From NCBI GenBank assembly GCA_965117025.1, contig OZ220746.1, forward strand, positions 1,798,001-1,862,000: 64,000 nucleotides of DNA, in the 5' to 3' direction. This DNA comes from VXPQ01 sp965117025. GTDB taxonomy: Bacteria; Bacteroidota; Rhodothermia; Rhodothermales; VXPQ01. Positions 18,251 through 26,982 of the stretch are shown piece by piece (positions within the stretch are counted from its first letter, which is position 1; every line of letters starts with the position of its first letter). The translations under genes were made by a program, and so were the position numbers. The notes under the pieces were generated by a model, which made no database searches, had not been told where the DNA came from, and was given only the letters and a program-made list of their open reading frames with translations.

Positions 18251-18514
18251 GGTCTGTTAGCACTATGCAGCGGCGCTCTGCGGGGCCTGTTTTCCTGTCA
18301 GGCCAGGCGCCGCGAGCGCAGTGTGGCCCAGCCACATAAGCGAGCGGCAACGCCGCATGGTAGGAAAACAGGCCCCGCCCTTCGGGTTCCGCCGGTCACG
18401 GCGTCACTCTTCGTTGCTCGTTGCTCATTTGGAGCCACCAAATTTCACTCCTCGCGCCTTGATTGACGCCGTGCCTGACGGAACAGAGCATCGCTGCATA
18501 GTGCTAACAGACCC
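18250..18514. mobile_element. 265-bp MITE-like element with 23-bp perfect terminal inverted repeats
   Basis: The left end (18250-18272, beginning GGGTCTGTTAGCACTATGCA) and right end (18492-18514) are exact reverse complements over 23 bases. The match continues imperfectly (GCGCTCTG versus ATGCTCTG) for 8 more. A second nested inverted repeat of 17 bp (18280-18296 with 18362-18378, AGGAAAACAGGCCCCGC) lies inside. No open frame for a transposase is present, so it would be non-autonomous. It fills the purL-trxA gap. Partial copies occur at 10166, 26907, 40885 and 42553. I saw no clear target-site duplication. Confidence 0.8.
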
Positions 18515-18631
18515 TGGTAGGCGCGGCGGCGGGGCAGGGAAACCAACGCGCTCCTTTTTTGTAGTATGCTATGCAACGCGCCCCCGGCATTGCACCCACC
18601 CTTATTTCGTCCCAAATTCTGGAGAAACAAC

Positions 18632-18973
18632 ATGAATACGCATACTCCGCTGGCGGTTACGGACGGCAGTTTCAAGGAGGAAGTACTCGACTCCGACGTG
18701 CCGGTGCTTGTGGATTTCTGGGCTGCCTGGTGCGGCCCGTGCCGTATGATTGCCCCGGTGGTCGAGGAACTGGCCGGGGAGTTCGCCGGGCGCGCGAAGG
18801 TGGTCAAGATGGATGTCGATCACAATACGGAAACACCGATGCAGTACGGGATCCGGTCGATTCCGACCCTGCTGTTTTTCAAGGACGGGCAGGTTGCAGA
18901 TCAACTGGTCGGGGTTTCTCCCAAAAAGGATCTGGTTGACCGGCTTGATGCGCTGGTTGCGCAAGCTGTCTGA
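18632..18973 (+). CDS. trxA: Thioredoxin
   Basis: This 113-residue cytoplasmic thioredoxin has the redox motif WCGPC with cysteines 34 and 37, and the cis-proline segment RSIPTLLFFKDG. It reduces protein disulfides using electrons from TrxB, whose gene follows 50 bases downstream. The ATG at 18632 is preceded by GGAGA at a suitable distance. The frame is open further upstream, but that part runs into repeat-flanking sequence and is not thioredoxin-like. Its upstream region is the end of the MITE-like element, which may carry or have displaced the promoter. Confidence 0.95.
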   Translation: MNTHTPLAVTDGSFKEEVLDSDVPVLVDFWAAWCGPCRMIAPVVEELAGEFAGRAKVVKMDVDHNTETPMQYGIRSIPTLLFFKDGQVADQLVGVSPKKDLVDRLDALVAQAV

Positions 18974-19023
18974 CGGTTTTTTTCGCCCTTCCTTTTCCTG
19001 ATCGCCCCGATCACTCTTTTCCC

Positions 19024-20034
19024 ATGACCGAGCGCGCCGTACCGGATATGTCCGCTTTCGACGGGATCGATTTCTCCGGGGCGGAGCGCCGGAACGTGGT
19101 TATTGTCGGCACGGGACCTGCCGGACTGACAGCCGCCCTGTATGCGGCCCGCGCGAATCTCGAACCGGTCGTGTTTCAGGGACCCGAGCCCGGCGGTCAG
19201 TTGATGACCACAACGGACGTGGAGAATTATCCGGGTTTCCCCGAGGGCGTACTGGGGCCCGACATGATGCAACTGTTCGACGGGCAGGCCGCCCGGTTCG
19301 GAGCCGATCTTCGCTACGGCACGGTGAACGCAGTGGATTTATCGCAGCGTCCGTTCCGGTTGCTCGTGGATGGGGAAACGCCCATACTGGCGGAAACGGT
19401 TATCATATCCACGGGAGCTTCCGCACGGTATCTGGGCCTCGAAAACGAGAAGCGCCTGCTGGGGCACGGCGTATCGTCCTGCGCGACCTGCGACGGGGCG
19501 TTTTTCCGCAATGTGGTGGTGGCCGTCGCCGGAGGCGGCGACTCTGCCATGGAGGAAGCCCTGTTTCTGACCCGCTTTGCGTCGAAGGTATATGTCATTC
19601 ACCGCCGGGACAGCCTGCGCGCCTCGAAGATCATGCAGGACCGGGCGTTCGCAAACGAAAAGATCGAGTTTATCTGGAACACGGTGGTGGAGGATGTGCT
19701 GGGTGACGATGAGGTGACAGGCCTCACCTTGCGCAACAGGCAAACGGACGCGGTCTCCGAACTGGCGGTGGGTGGATTCTTCGTGGCCATCGGGCATACG
19801 CCCAACACCGAGGTGTTCAAGGGGTGGCTCGACATGGATTCGCAGGGGTATATCCTGACGGAAGGCAAATCCACATATACGAATATCGCCGGCGTGTTCG
19901 CATGCGGCGATGCACAGGATCATGTATACCGGCAGGCGGTCACGGCCGCCGGCACAGGGTGTATGGCGGCCATCGATGCGGAACGCTGGTTTGCGGAACA
20001 TGCCGAGACTTCCGGAGACGGGGAGCCTGCGTAA
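19024..20034 (+). CDS. trxB: Thioredoxin reductase
   Basis: This 336-residue FAD/NADPH flavoprotein passes electrons from NADPH to thioredoxin. It has the FAD motif GTGPAGLTAALYAARA (about 29-44), the redox pair CATC (153-156), the NADPH motif AGGGDSAMEEA, and the C-terminal FAD segment GVFACGDAQD. It has about 20 more N-terminal residues than the Escherichia enzyme. It follows trxA, forming a complete thioredoxin system. Confidence 0.96.
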   Translation: MTERAVPDMSAFDGIDFSGAERRNVVIVGTGPAGLTAALYAARANLEPVVFQGPEPGGQLMTTTDVENYPGFPEGVLGPDMMQLFDGQAARFGADLRYGTVNAVDLSQRPFRLLVDGETPILAETVIISTGASARYLGLENEKRLLGHGVSSCATCDGAFFRNVVVAVAGGGDSAMEEALFLTRFASKVYVIHRRDSLRASKIMQDRAFANEKIEFIWNTVVEDVLGDDEVTGLTLRNRQTDAVSELAVGGFFVAIGHTPNTEVFKGWLDMDSQGYILTEGKSTYTNIAGVFACGDAQDHVYRQAVTAAGTGCMAAIDAERWFAEHAETSGDGEPA

Positions 20035-20035
20035 G

Positions 20036-20764
20036 ATGTCCCGGGCACCATCACATTGGATAGCGCCGGGAGGGTTCACCCTGAGTGTGCTGTGCTGCGG
20101 ACTGCTGTTTTCTTCCGGTTGCACAAGCAATCCGGCGCCCGGGGAAGAGGCGATTGCGCCGTCCCCCGGTGTGGAGGAGACTGCCGGTGCGGGCGAGACG
20201 CCTGAAACGATGATGGATGCAACCGTCGAGAGTGCTGAAGGAGCGTCTTCGGCGGGTGGTTATGCGGGCGAAAGCCGGTCGGTTTCCGGGAAAATAAGTG
20301 ATGCGTCGCTGGCCGCGAAGGTGCGACTGGCGCTTGTGGATACGCGCGATCTGCGGGCGCACCGATTCGACCCGGCGGCGGTAGCCGGGCACGTTATCCT
20401 GCGCGGTCATGTGGATACCTGGGCGCAGCGTGACCGTGCTGCCGAGGTGGCGGCGCGCATACCGGGTGTGATATCCGTTTCGAACGAGCTTACCTCGACA
20501 GAGCAAAAACCAACGGGTCTTGCAGAAGCGTCCGGGCTTTCCGGAAGCATGCCGGGCGATGCCTCGGGCGGTGGAAACGGGTCGTTCGGAGAGGGCGCCT
20601 CGCCGGGAGGCGGTGCGGAAGGACCGGTGTATCATACCGTGATGCGGGGCGAAAATCTTTGGAGCATTTCCCGGAAATACGGCGTGAGCATCGACCGGAT
20701 CAGGTCCATGAACGGGTTGACGTCCGATGCGCTCAGGTCGGGGCAGCGGCTGCGGGTCCGCTAG
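20036..20764 (+). CDS. Lipoprotein with BON and LysM domains
   Basis: A 242-residue protein starting at ATG 20036, one base after the trxB stop. The signal peptide ends in a lipobox (LLFSSGC, cysteine near residue 24). A low-complexity linker leads to a BON-like domain (about 85-160, with GHVILRGHVDTWAQRDRA), then a Gly/Ser-rich linker, and a C-terminal LysM domain (YHTVMRGENLWSISRKYGVS). It is probably an outer-membrane lipoprotein that holds peptidoglycan through LysM and membrane or ligand through BON. The one-base gap implies co-translation with trxB. Confidence 0.82.
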   Translation: MSRAPSHWIAPGGFTLSVLCCGLLFSSGCTSNPAPGEEAIAPSPGVEETAGAGETPETMMDATVESAEGASSAGGYAGESRSVSGKISDASLAAKVRLALVDTRDLRAHRFDPAAVAGHVILRGHVDTWAQRDRAAEVAARIPGVISVSNELTSTEQKPTGLAEASGLSGSMPGDASGGGNGSFGEGASPGGGAEGPVYHTVMRGENLWSISRKYGVSIDRIRSMNGLTSDALRSGQRLRVR

Positions 20765-20816
20765 GCCCTGATCGGGGCCGGCGAAGCGGGCAAGCGCGTC
20801 GCGGTGTTCCGCAGGG

Positions 20817-21680
20817 CTATGTGCGGACAAGATTCCGCAGCACGAACCACACGTTTTCTTTCCGTTCGCGCAGCCGCCGGGTGAAATACGGCGCCCATTG
20901 CGTACCGAAGGGTACGTAGACTCTCATGCCGTATCCCTGGTTTACGATCTGTTCCTGGGTTTGCGGGCGTATGCCGTAGAGCATCTGGAATTCGAACCGG
21001 TCCCGGTCTATGCCGCGATTCGCGACAAAGATTTTCGTGGCGGAAATCAGCTTGTCGTCGTGCGTAGCGATGCCGGGATACCGCCCGTGCGCGATGAGTT
21101 CCTGTGCGCAGGCCATGAAGTGCTCACGGATAATGTCCATATTCTGCCAGGCGATCTCCGAAGGTTCCTTGTAGGCGCCCTTGCACAGCCGGACCTGGGC
21201 CTTTAGTGCACACATGCGTTCCACATCGCGTTCCGTGCGCTTCAGGTACGCTTGCAGCACGATCCCCACATGATCGGGGTATTCGGGGAAGGTTTCCTCG
21301 AAGAGAGATATCGTGGACACCGTGGCATCGCTGCCTTCCATGTCGAGACGGATGAACACATTGCACTCTTTTGCCGCTTCAAGCAGCATGCGCAGGTTTT
21401 TCAAGCAGTAGTCTTCGTCGATTTTCTGGCCGATCATCGAGAGTTTGATGGATATGCCGGCCTGCATGGCGCCCCGGGCCCGCTCCCTGGCAATGATGCG
21501 GACGAGGCGTATATACGCATCCCGGCTCGTCTCGGCAACCTTCTGTTTTGTGACGTGTTCGCCCAGGAGGTCGAGGGTGACGCTCAGGCCCTTGTGGTTC
21601 AGGGTGCGAATAACAGGGAGTGCTTCCTGGAATGATTCTCCCGCAACGAAGCGGCGTGCCAGAAAATAGGGAAGACGCAT
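20817..21680 (-). CDS. Proline dehydrogenase
   Basis: This 287-residue FAD-dependent PRODH TIM barrel is the monofunctional type and oxidises proline to pyrroline-5-carboxylate. The recognisable family segments are GISIKLSMIGQKID, FIRLDMEGSDATVSTI, VRLCKGAYKEP and the C-terminal VYVPFGTQWAPYFTRRLRER, whose two arginines bind the substrate carboxylate. No pyrroline-5-carboxylate dehydrogenase gene is adjacent. The gene converges with the BON-LysM lipoprotein gene. Confidence 0.93.
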   Translation of the reverse strand: MRLPYFLARRFVAGESFQEALPVIRTLNHKGLSVTLDLLGEHVTKQKVAETSRDAYIRLVRIIARERARGAMQAGISIKLSMIGQKIDEDYCLKNLRMLLEAAKECNVFIRLDMEGSDATVSTISLFEETFPEYPDHVGIVLQAYLKRTERDVERMCALKAQVRLCKGAYKEPSEIAWQNMDIIREHFMACAQELIAHGRYPGIATHDDKLISATKIFVANRGIDRDRFEFQMLYGIRPQTQEQIVNQGYGMRVYVPFGTQWAPYFTRRLRERKENVWFVLRNLVRT

Positions 21681-21904
21681 CGGGCGTAGTATGCACTATC
21701 GAAATGCGTGGCGGATACGGTGCGCAGAATGACCGGAAAAACGGAGCGCGGGCGCTCTTCCTGTCGAGGCGCCGTGCATGCGATCGTACGTAGTGCAGCG
21801 ATTCGGGCTCCTATTTCCCGACCGGTCGTTCAATGTTGCATCCTTTACCTTTCGGGGCGGCCAGGGATCCGGGTTTACACGTCCAACCATACAAGATTCA
21901 AGAA

Positions 21905-22546
21905 ATGGATGTAAGCGGGCTGAGACGCGAATATCGCGGGGAAAGCTTCGAGGCGATCGGTAACGATCCGATGGCGTTGTTCAGGGCGTGGTTCGAGGAG
22001 GCGGTGCAAGCCGCGCACGCAAAGAGCCGTGATCCGAATGCAATGTCACTCGGTACGGTCGATGCCCGGGGCCGTCCTTCCGGCCGGATCGTACTTCTGA
22101 AGGGATATGACCGGCAGGGCTTCGTCTTTTACACGAATTACGGCAGCCGCAAGGCGTGTGACCTGGAGGCAAATCCGTGGGCGTCGTTGACGTTCTGGTG
22201 GGATGAACTGGACCGTCAGGTGCGTGTCGAGGGGCGGACGGAGCGAACGGATCGGGCTGCTTCGGAGGCGTATTTTGCATCGAGGCCGCGGGAGAGTCAA
22301 CTGGCCGCAGTGGCTTCCGTACAGAGTCGTCCCCTTGCGGACCGCGCGGCGCTATTGGCCGCCGTGGAAGCGGCGCGGAAGAAGTACGAAGGGCGCGAGG
22401 TGCCCTGCCCCGAAGAGTGGGGCGGGTATCTTCTGCGGCCTCACGCGCTGGAGTTCTGGCAGGGCCGTCCGAATCGCCTGCATGACCGTCTGGCGTACCG
22501 GCTCGACGAGGCGGGCGTGTGGCATGTGGAACGTCTGGGCCCGTAA
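21905..22546 (+). CDS. pdxH: Pyridoxamine/pyridoxine 5'-phosphate oxidase
   Basis: This 213-residue FMN enzyme makes pyridoxal 5'-phosphate. The N-terminal start MDVSGLRREY and the segments GRIVLLKGYDRQGFVFYTNY, RQVRVEGRTER and the C-terminal EFWQGRPNRLHDR...VERLGP are diagnostic. The ATG at 21905 fits the family start; upstream in-frame ATGs give non-family residues. A 104-bp inverted-repeat element begins about 15 bases after the stop. Confidence 0.95.
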   Translation: MDVSGLRREYRGESFEAIGNDPMALFRAWFEEAVQAAHAKSRDPNAMSLGTVDARGRPSGRIVLLKGYDRQGFVFYTNYGSRKACDLEANPWASLTFWWDELDRQVRVEGRTERTDRAASEAYFASRPRESQLAAVASVQSRPLADRAALLAAVEAARKKYEGREVPCPEEWGGYLLRPHALEFWQGRPNRLHDRLAYRLDEAGVWHVERLGP

Positions 22547-22561
22547 GGCGGTGACCTTAAG

Positions 22562-22665
22562 GCCCTGTGGTCGCACATTTTCACGTAACGTAAACGTGCG
22601 GCATTCTACGGGTTCGCAGGCGTTTCTCGGGCCCTACGTTCCCTGAAAATGTGCGACCACAGGGC
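22562..22665. mobile_element. 104-bp element with 22-bp perfect terminal inverted repeats
   Basis: GCCCTGTGGTCGCACATTTT (22562 onward, 22 bases) is repeated exactly in inverse orientation at 22644-22665. The interior has no open frame of note. It lies between the convergent pdxH and 22707 genes, so its large potential hairpin could also end transcription from both sides. A 13-base match to its right end (CCTGAAAATGTGC) occurs near 40003-40015, next to the PEP-hydrolase-family gene. Confidence 0.75.
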
Positions 22666-22706
22666 TTTGTTCAAGGTGCTTCCTTGTCACCGGCCCGGTT
22701 CATGAT

Positions 22707-23159
22707 CTATCGATAGGCCCGGTCCGTGTATTCGCTTACGGCGGCCCGGTCGATCAGGCGCCAGGAGGGCGGTCCCAGCGCCCCGCTTTTGCTTCGGCGG
22801 AACGTGGCGCGGAGGTAGATTTCCTTTTTATCCGGGGTCGCCCCGGGGAAGCTGAACGATCCCCAACGGAAAATCCAGAAGGCCGAGTCCGGCCGTACCG
22901 GGAAACTCCGCGACAGCATTTCCGCGAGGTGCGGCGCATCGTCGAGCGTGGAGCGTCCCCGGTTCTCGGCGAGTTCGTCGAGGACTACGGTCATGGGGCG
23001 CGCGGCCTTTGGGGCCGAGCGGTAGATGCGCACGCGGCAGGTCGAAACGTTGCGGTATCCCCGCCAACTGAATGTGGTGTCGGCAACCATCTGCCCGGCG
23101 GCGGGCGGGGCGGCGGCAAGCGCCAGCAGGGTGACAATGATGCAAATAAGCGTCCTCAT
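22707..23159 (-). CDS. Secreted protein of unknown function
   Basis: From the ATG at 23157-23159 the 150-residue product starts with a clear signal peptide (MRTLICIIVTLLALAAAPPAAG) and then a small, charged, beta-rich domain with no motif I recognise. The frame is open upstream to 23483, but that extension has no signal-like or family-like content. It is convergent to pdxH and divergent from the sterol reductase homologue, so it may share a regulatory region with the latter. Confidence 0.6.
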   Translation of the reverse strand: MRTLICIIVTLLALAAAPPAAGQMVADTTFSWRGYRNVSTCRVRIYRSAPKAARPMTVVLDELAENRGRSTLDDAPHLAEMLSRSFPVRPDSAFWIFRWGSFSFPGATPDKKEIYLRATFRRSKSGALGPPSWRLIDRAAVSEYTDRAYR

Positions 23160-23407
23160 GTGTGTATAGACACGCTGGCCGGGAAGGTGTAACCCGGCTC
23201 GGACGGGAAAATTCGGGAGGGGGATGGCGCAATGATGGCGAGTATTGTGCACCGGATTGCGCTCGGCGGGGGATTCGCGCAGAATGCGACAAGACTTGTG
23301 TAAGCATGGTATATTGGTTTCTTCCATCACGGTCAGTCCAGTGGCGCGGGCTTTTCGAAAAGTGACTGTGCGTACGTGATTGGAGTATCTGGCGCGCGAG
23401 ACGAAGG

Positions 23408-24514
23408 GTGAAAATGCCAGTGCCTGAATCGTACTTCTTGTGGTCCACGCTATCGGTCCGCACCGTGCTGGAGGCGGTCGCAATGCTGTTGGCGTTCGTC
23501 GTCGTTTTTTTTCTGGGTTCGAAGCTCCTGCCCGGACATCGGGTTACAGGGCCGCAGATAGAGGGGCGATCGCGCACCTACAAGCTCAACGGCCTTGCCT
23601 TATTCCTGATCACGATGATCGGGGGATGTCTTGCCCAGGTCTCCGGCTTGTTTTCTCTTTCGGTGCTGCATACCCATTTTACCGCGCTGTTCGTGGCGGC
23701 AAACGCATTCGCATTTGCTTTTTCCGTCTGGCTGTACTTCCGAAGAGCACGGACTCAGGATGCATCGCCGGGCAATTGGCGAAGTTTCCTGATGGGCTCG
23801 GAATTCAATCCGACTTTTCTCGGAGTGGATTTGAAGCTTTTCAGTTACCGCCCTTCCCTGATCGGTCTGGCGCTGTTCAACGTGTCGTTTGCGGTCGTGC
23901 AGTACGAAACCTACGGCGAGTTGACCCTGGCCATGGTGCTCTATCAGCTATTCACCTTTTCGTACGTGCTCAACTACTTCCATTTCGAAGGCGGGATGAT
24001 ATACACCTGGGACATGATCAGTGAGCGCTTCGGATGGGCATTGGTTTGGGGAGACTATGTGTTGGTGCCGTTTTTCTATTGCCTTCCCGGGTGGTGGCTG
24101 GTGCATGCCTCGGAGCCGTTGTCTCCCCTCGCGGCCGTCGCGATCGTTTTGTTGTTTGCCTTCGGCTTCTGGCTCTTCCGCGGCGCCAACGGGCAAAAGC
24201 ATCGCTTCAAGCGGGATCCTGGCGCCATGATTTGGGGGAAACCCGCGCAGACCCTGGACGGACGCCTGCTGATTTCCGGATTTTGGGGTATTGGACGACA
24301 TCTTAACTATACCGGCGAGATATGCATCTACCTGGCGTTTGCCCTTACCACCGGGTTCGCTTCCTGGGCGCCTTATCTTTTGCCCGTGTGGCTGGGGAGT
24401 CTGTTGTGGCATCGTTCGAGACGTGATGAGCGCCGCTGCCGCGCCAAGTATGGGGAGTTGTGGGAACAATACAAGCAGCGGGTGCCTTATGCGATGCTGC
24501 CGTTCGTTTATTGA
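23408..24514 (+). CDS. ERG4/ERG24-type sterol reductase homologue
   Basis: The 368-residue polytopic membrane protein resembles delta-14/delta-7 sterol reductases (lamin B receptor, ERG24, DHCR7). The signature lies in the C-terminal third: LNYTGEICIYLAFAL, then a PYLLPVWLGSLLWHRSRRDERRC segment and KYGELWEQYKQRVPY ending ...PFVY, matching the family's GRHxNYxGD and RRDExxCxxKYGxxWxxYxxxVPY blocks. These enzymes reduce ring double bonds with NADPH. No squalene epoxidase or oxidosqualene cyclase is in the window, so the substrate could be a scavenged sterol or another polycyclic lipid. About eight to ten hydrophobic segments can be read. Confidence 0.82.
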   Translation: MKMPVPESYFLWSTLSVRTVLEAVAMLLAFVVVFFLGSKLLPGHRVTGPQIEGRSRTYKLNGLALFLITMIGGCLAQVSGLFSLSVLHTHFTALFVAANAFAFAFSVWLYFRRARTQDASPGNWRSFLMGSEFNPTFLGVDLKLFSYRPSLIGLALFNVSFAVVQYETYGELTLAMVLYQLFTFSYVLNYFHFEGGMIYTWDMISERFGWALVWGDYVLVPFFYCLPGWWLVHASEPLSPLAAVAIVLLFAFGFWLFRGANGQKHRFKRDPGAMIWGKPAQTLDGRLLISGFWGIGRHLNYTGEICIYLAFALTTGFASWAPYLLPVWLGSLLWHRSRRDERRCRAKYGELWEQYKQRVPYAMLPFVY

Positions 24515-24680
24515 GAGCAGCGATGGCGCGTCGATCTTCCGCGCCGATTTGCTGTCGTTTTACCGCCGGACAACGTGTACGTGGAATGTCTCCGCCGGTG
24601 TCTTGACAGCCAAATGCCTGCAACGTATTCTTCGAGCGAAAACATAACGGGCAAGACAACAACAGAAAGGGTTGCAGAAC

Positions 24681-26897
24681 ATGCACGACACGACTGAGGA
24701 CAAGATGGCGATCAATGGCAAGTGCCCGGTAGTGGGTCACCGACACACCGCAGTGGGCGCGATAGCGAACCACCAATGGTGGCCGAATCAGTTGAACCTG
24801 AAGATGCTCCACCAGAACTCCCCGCTGTCCGATCCCATGGGCGAGCAGTTCAACTACGCCGAGGAGTTCAGGACATTGGACCTGAGTGCCGTGAAGCAGG
24901 ACATCGAAGCGGTGATGACGACGTCCCAGGAGTGGTGGCCGGCCGATTACGGCCATTATGGCCCGCTGCTCATTCGGATGGCGTGGCACAGCGCGGGCAC
25001 GTACCGCATCCACGACGGCCGGGGCGGCGGCGCCTCCGGTACGCAGCGCTTCGCCCCCCTCAACAGTTGGCCCGACAACGCGAATCTCGACAAGGCGCGC
25101 CGGTTGCTGTGGCCGGTCAAGCAGAAGTATGGCCGGAAAATCTCGTGGGCCGACCTGATGATCCTCGCGGGCAACTGCGCCCTGGAATCGATGGGGCTCG
25201 AGACGTTCGGTTTCGCCGGCGGGCGCGAGGATGTCTGGGAACCCGAGGAGGATATCTACTGGGGGCCCGAGACCGAGTGGCTGGGCGACGAGCGCTACAG
25301 CGGCGACAGGGAACTCGCAAACCCTCTCGGCGCGGTTCAGATGGGCCTCATCTACGTGAATCCGCAGGGCCCGAACGGCGAGCCAGATCCGGTTGCCGCC
25401 GGCAGGGACATTCGGGAGACGTTCGGTCGGATGGCGATGAACGACGAAGAAACGGTGGCCCTCATCGCCGGAGGACACACCTTCGGCAAGACCCACGGCG
25501 CCGCCAGTGAAGACCGGTACGTCGGTCCCGAGCCCGAGGGCGCCGCTATCGTAGAGCAGGGCCTCGGTTGGAAGAACACCTTCGGCAACGGCAAGGCCGG
25601 CGACGCGATTACGAGCGGGCTGGAGGGCGCCTGGACGCCCACCCCGGTGACCTGGGACAACAGCTTCTTCGAGACCCTTTTCGGGTACGAGTGGGAGTTG
25701 ACGAAGAGCCCCGCGGGGGCGCATCAATGGATTCCGGCGGACTCCGGCGGCGCGAACACGGTGCCGGACGCCCACGATCCGTCGAAGAAGCATCCCCCCG
25801 TCATGCTGACGACGGACCTCGCCCTGAGGGCGGACCCGATCTATGAACCGATTTCGAGGCGTTTTTTCGAGAACCCGGACGAGTTCGCGGACGCTTTCGC
25901 CAGAGCGTGGTACAAACTGACGCACCGCGATATGGGCCCGATCTCGCGGTACCTCGGCCCGGAGGTTCCCGATGAGCAGCTCTTGTGGCAGGACCCGGTG
26001 CCTGCCGTCGATCATGCGTTGATCGATGCGCAGGACATCGCTGCGCTCAAGAGCAGCATCCTCGAATCGGGCCTGTCCATTTCCCAACTGGTTTCGACCG
26101 CCTGGGCGTCCGCCTCGACATTCCGCGGCAGCGACAAGCGCGGCGGGGCGAACGGGGCGCGCATTCGCCTCGCGCCGCAGAAGGACTGGGAAGTGAACCA
26201 GCCGGCCCGGTTGGAGGCCGTGCTGGGAGTCCTGGAGGATATCCGAAAGGACTTCAACGGCGCGCAGTCCGACGGAGAGAAGGTATCGCTCGCAGATATG
26301 ATCGTTCTGGGCGGGTGTGCGGCCGTTGAGCTGGCTGCGAAAAATGCCGGACACGACGTGCAGGTGCCTTTCTCGCCGGGACGCACCGACGCGGGGCAGG
26401 AACAGACGGACGTGGATTCATTCGCCGTGCTGGAACCGACCGCAGACGGGTTCCGCAACTACCTCGGGAACGGACACGAACGCTCCGCCGAAGAGTTGCT
26501 GGTGGACCGGGCGCAGTTGTTGACCCTGACGGCCCCCGAGATGACGGTGCTCGTCGGCGGCTTGCGCGTCCTGAACGCAAATGCCGGGCAGTCCGAACAC
26601 GGCGTCTTCACGAAGCGGCCCGAGACGCTGACCAATGATTTCTTCGTCCACCTGCTCGACATGGATACGGCATGGCAGGCGTCCTCTGCGTCCGGGCACG
26701 TGTTCGAGGGACACGATCGCGAGACGGGCGAACTCAAGTGGACGGGCACCGCCGCCGATCTCGTCTTCGGTTCGAACTCCCAGCTCCGCGCCATCGCGGA
26801 AGTCTACGCATGCGACGATGCGCAGCAGGCGTTTGTGCGCGACTTCGTCGCTGCGTGGAACAAGGTGATGAATCTCGATCGTTTCGACCTGGCTTGA
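24681..26897 (+). CDS. katG: Catalase-peroxidase
   Basis: This 738-residue haem enzyme breaks down hydrogen peroxide and has peroxidase activity. The distal triad is Arg99, Trp102, His103 (LIRMAWHSAG). The segment MGLIYVNPQGPNG supplies the tyrosine of the Met-Tyr-Trp adduct, and GGHTFGKTHGA contains the proximal histidine. Both KatG halves are complete. A TTG nine bases upstream (24672) is an alternative start, but the ATG at 24681 has an AAAGG stretch before it. It lies 166 bases downstream of the sterol reductase homologue. Confidence 0.96.
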   Translation: MHDTTEDKMAINGKCPVVGHRHTAVGAIANHQWWPNQLNLKMLHQNSPLSDPMGEQFNYAEEFRTLDLSAVKQDIEAVMTTSQEWWPADYGHYGPLLIRMAWHSAGTYRIHDGRGGGASGTQRFAPLNSWPDNANLDKARRLLWPVKQKYGRKISWADLMILAGNCALESMGLETFGFAGGREDVWEPEEDIYWGPETEWLGDERYSGDRELANPLGAVQMGLIYVNPQGPNGEPDPVAAGRDIRETFGRMAMNDEETVALIAGGHTFGKTHGAASEDRYVGPEPEGAAIVEQGLGWKNTFGNGKAGDAITSGLEGAWTPTPVTWDNSFFETLFGYEWELTKSPAGAHQWIPADSGGANTVPDAHDPSKKHPPVMLTTDLALRADPIYEPISRRFFENPDEFADAFARAWYKLTHRDMGPISRYLGPEVPDEQLLWQDPVPAVDHALIDAQDIAALKSSILESGLSISQLVSTAWASASTFRGSDKRGGANGARIRLAPQKDWEVNQPARLEAVLGVLEDIRKDFNGAQSDGEKVSLADMIVLGGCAAVELAAKNAGHDVQVPFSPGRTDAGQEQTDVDSFAVLEPTADGFRNYLGNGHERSAEELLVDRAQLLTLTAPEMTVLVGGLRVLNANAGQSEHGVFTKRPETLTNDFFVHLLDMDTAWQASSASGHVFEGHDRETGELKWTGTAADLVFGSNSQLRAIAEVYACDDAQQAFVRDFVAAWNKVMNLDRFDLA

Positions 26898-26906
26898 GCC
26901 GGCAGG

Positions 26907-26930
26907 CCGCTGTATAGTGTTAACAGGCCC
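26907..26930 (-). repeat. GGGYCTGTTA repeat, inverted copy after katG
   Basis: On the minus strand this reads GGGCCTGTTAACACTATACA and then GCGG, one more copy of the dispersed motif. It lies 9 bases after the katG stop, between katG and the convergent TonB receptor gene. Confidence 0.8.
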
Positions 26931-26982
26931 CGGCAGGCCGGTCCGGAGAGGGTGTTCCGGGTCCGGGAAGCCGTGATTTCCC

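Noticed and set aside
24345..26354. 669-codon open frame antisense to katG
   Set aside because: No recognisable domain; plus strand is a complete catalase-peroxidase.
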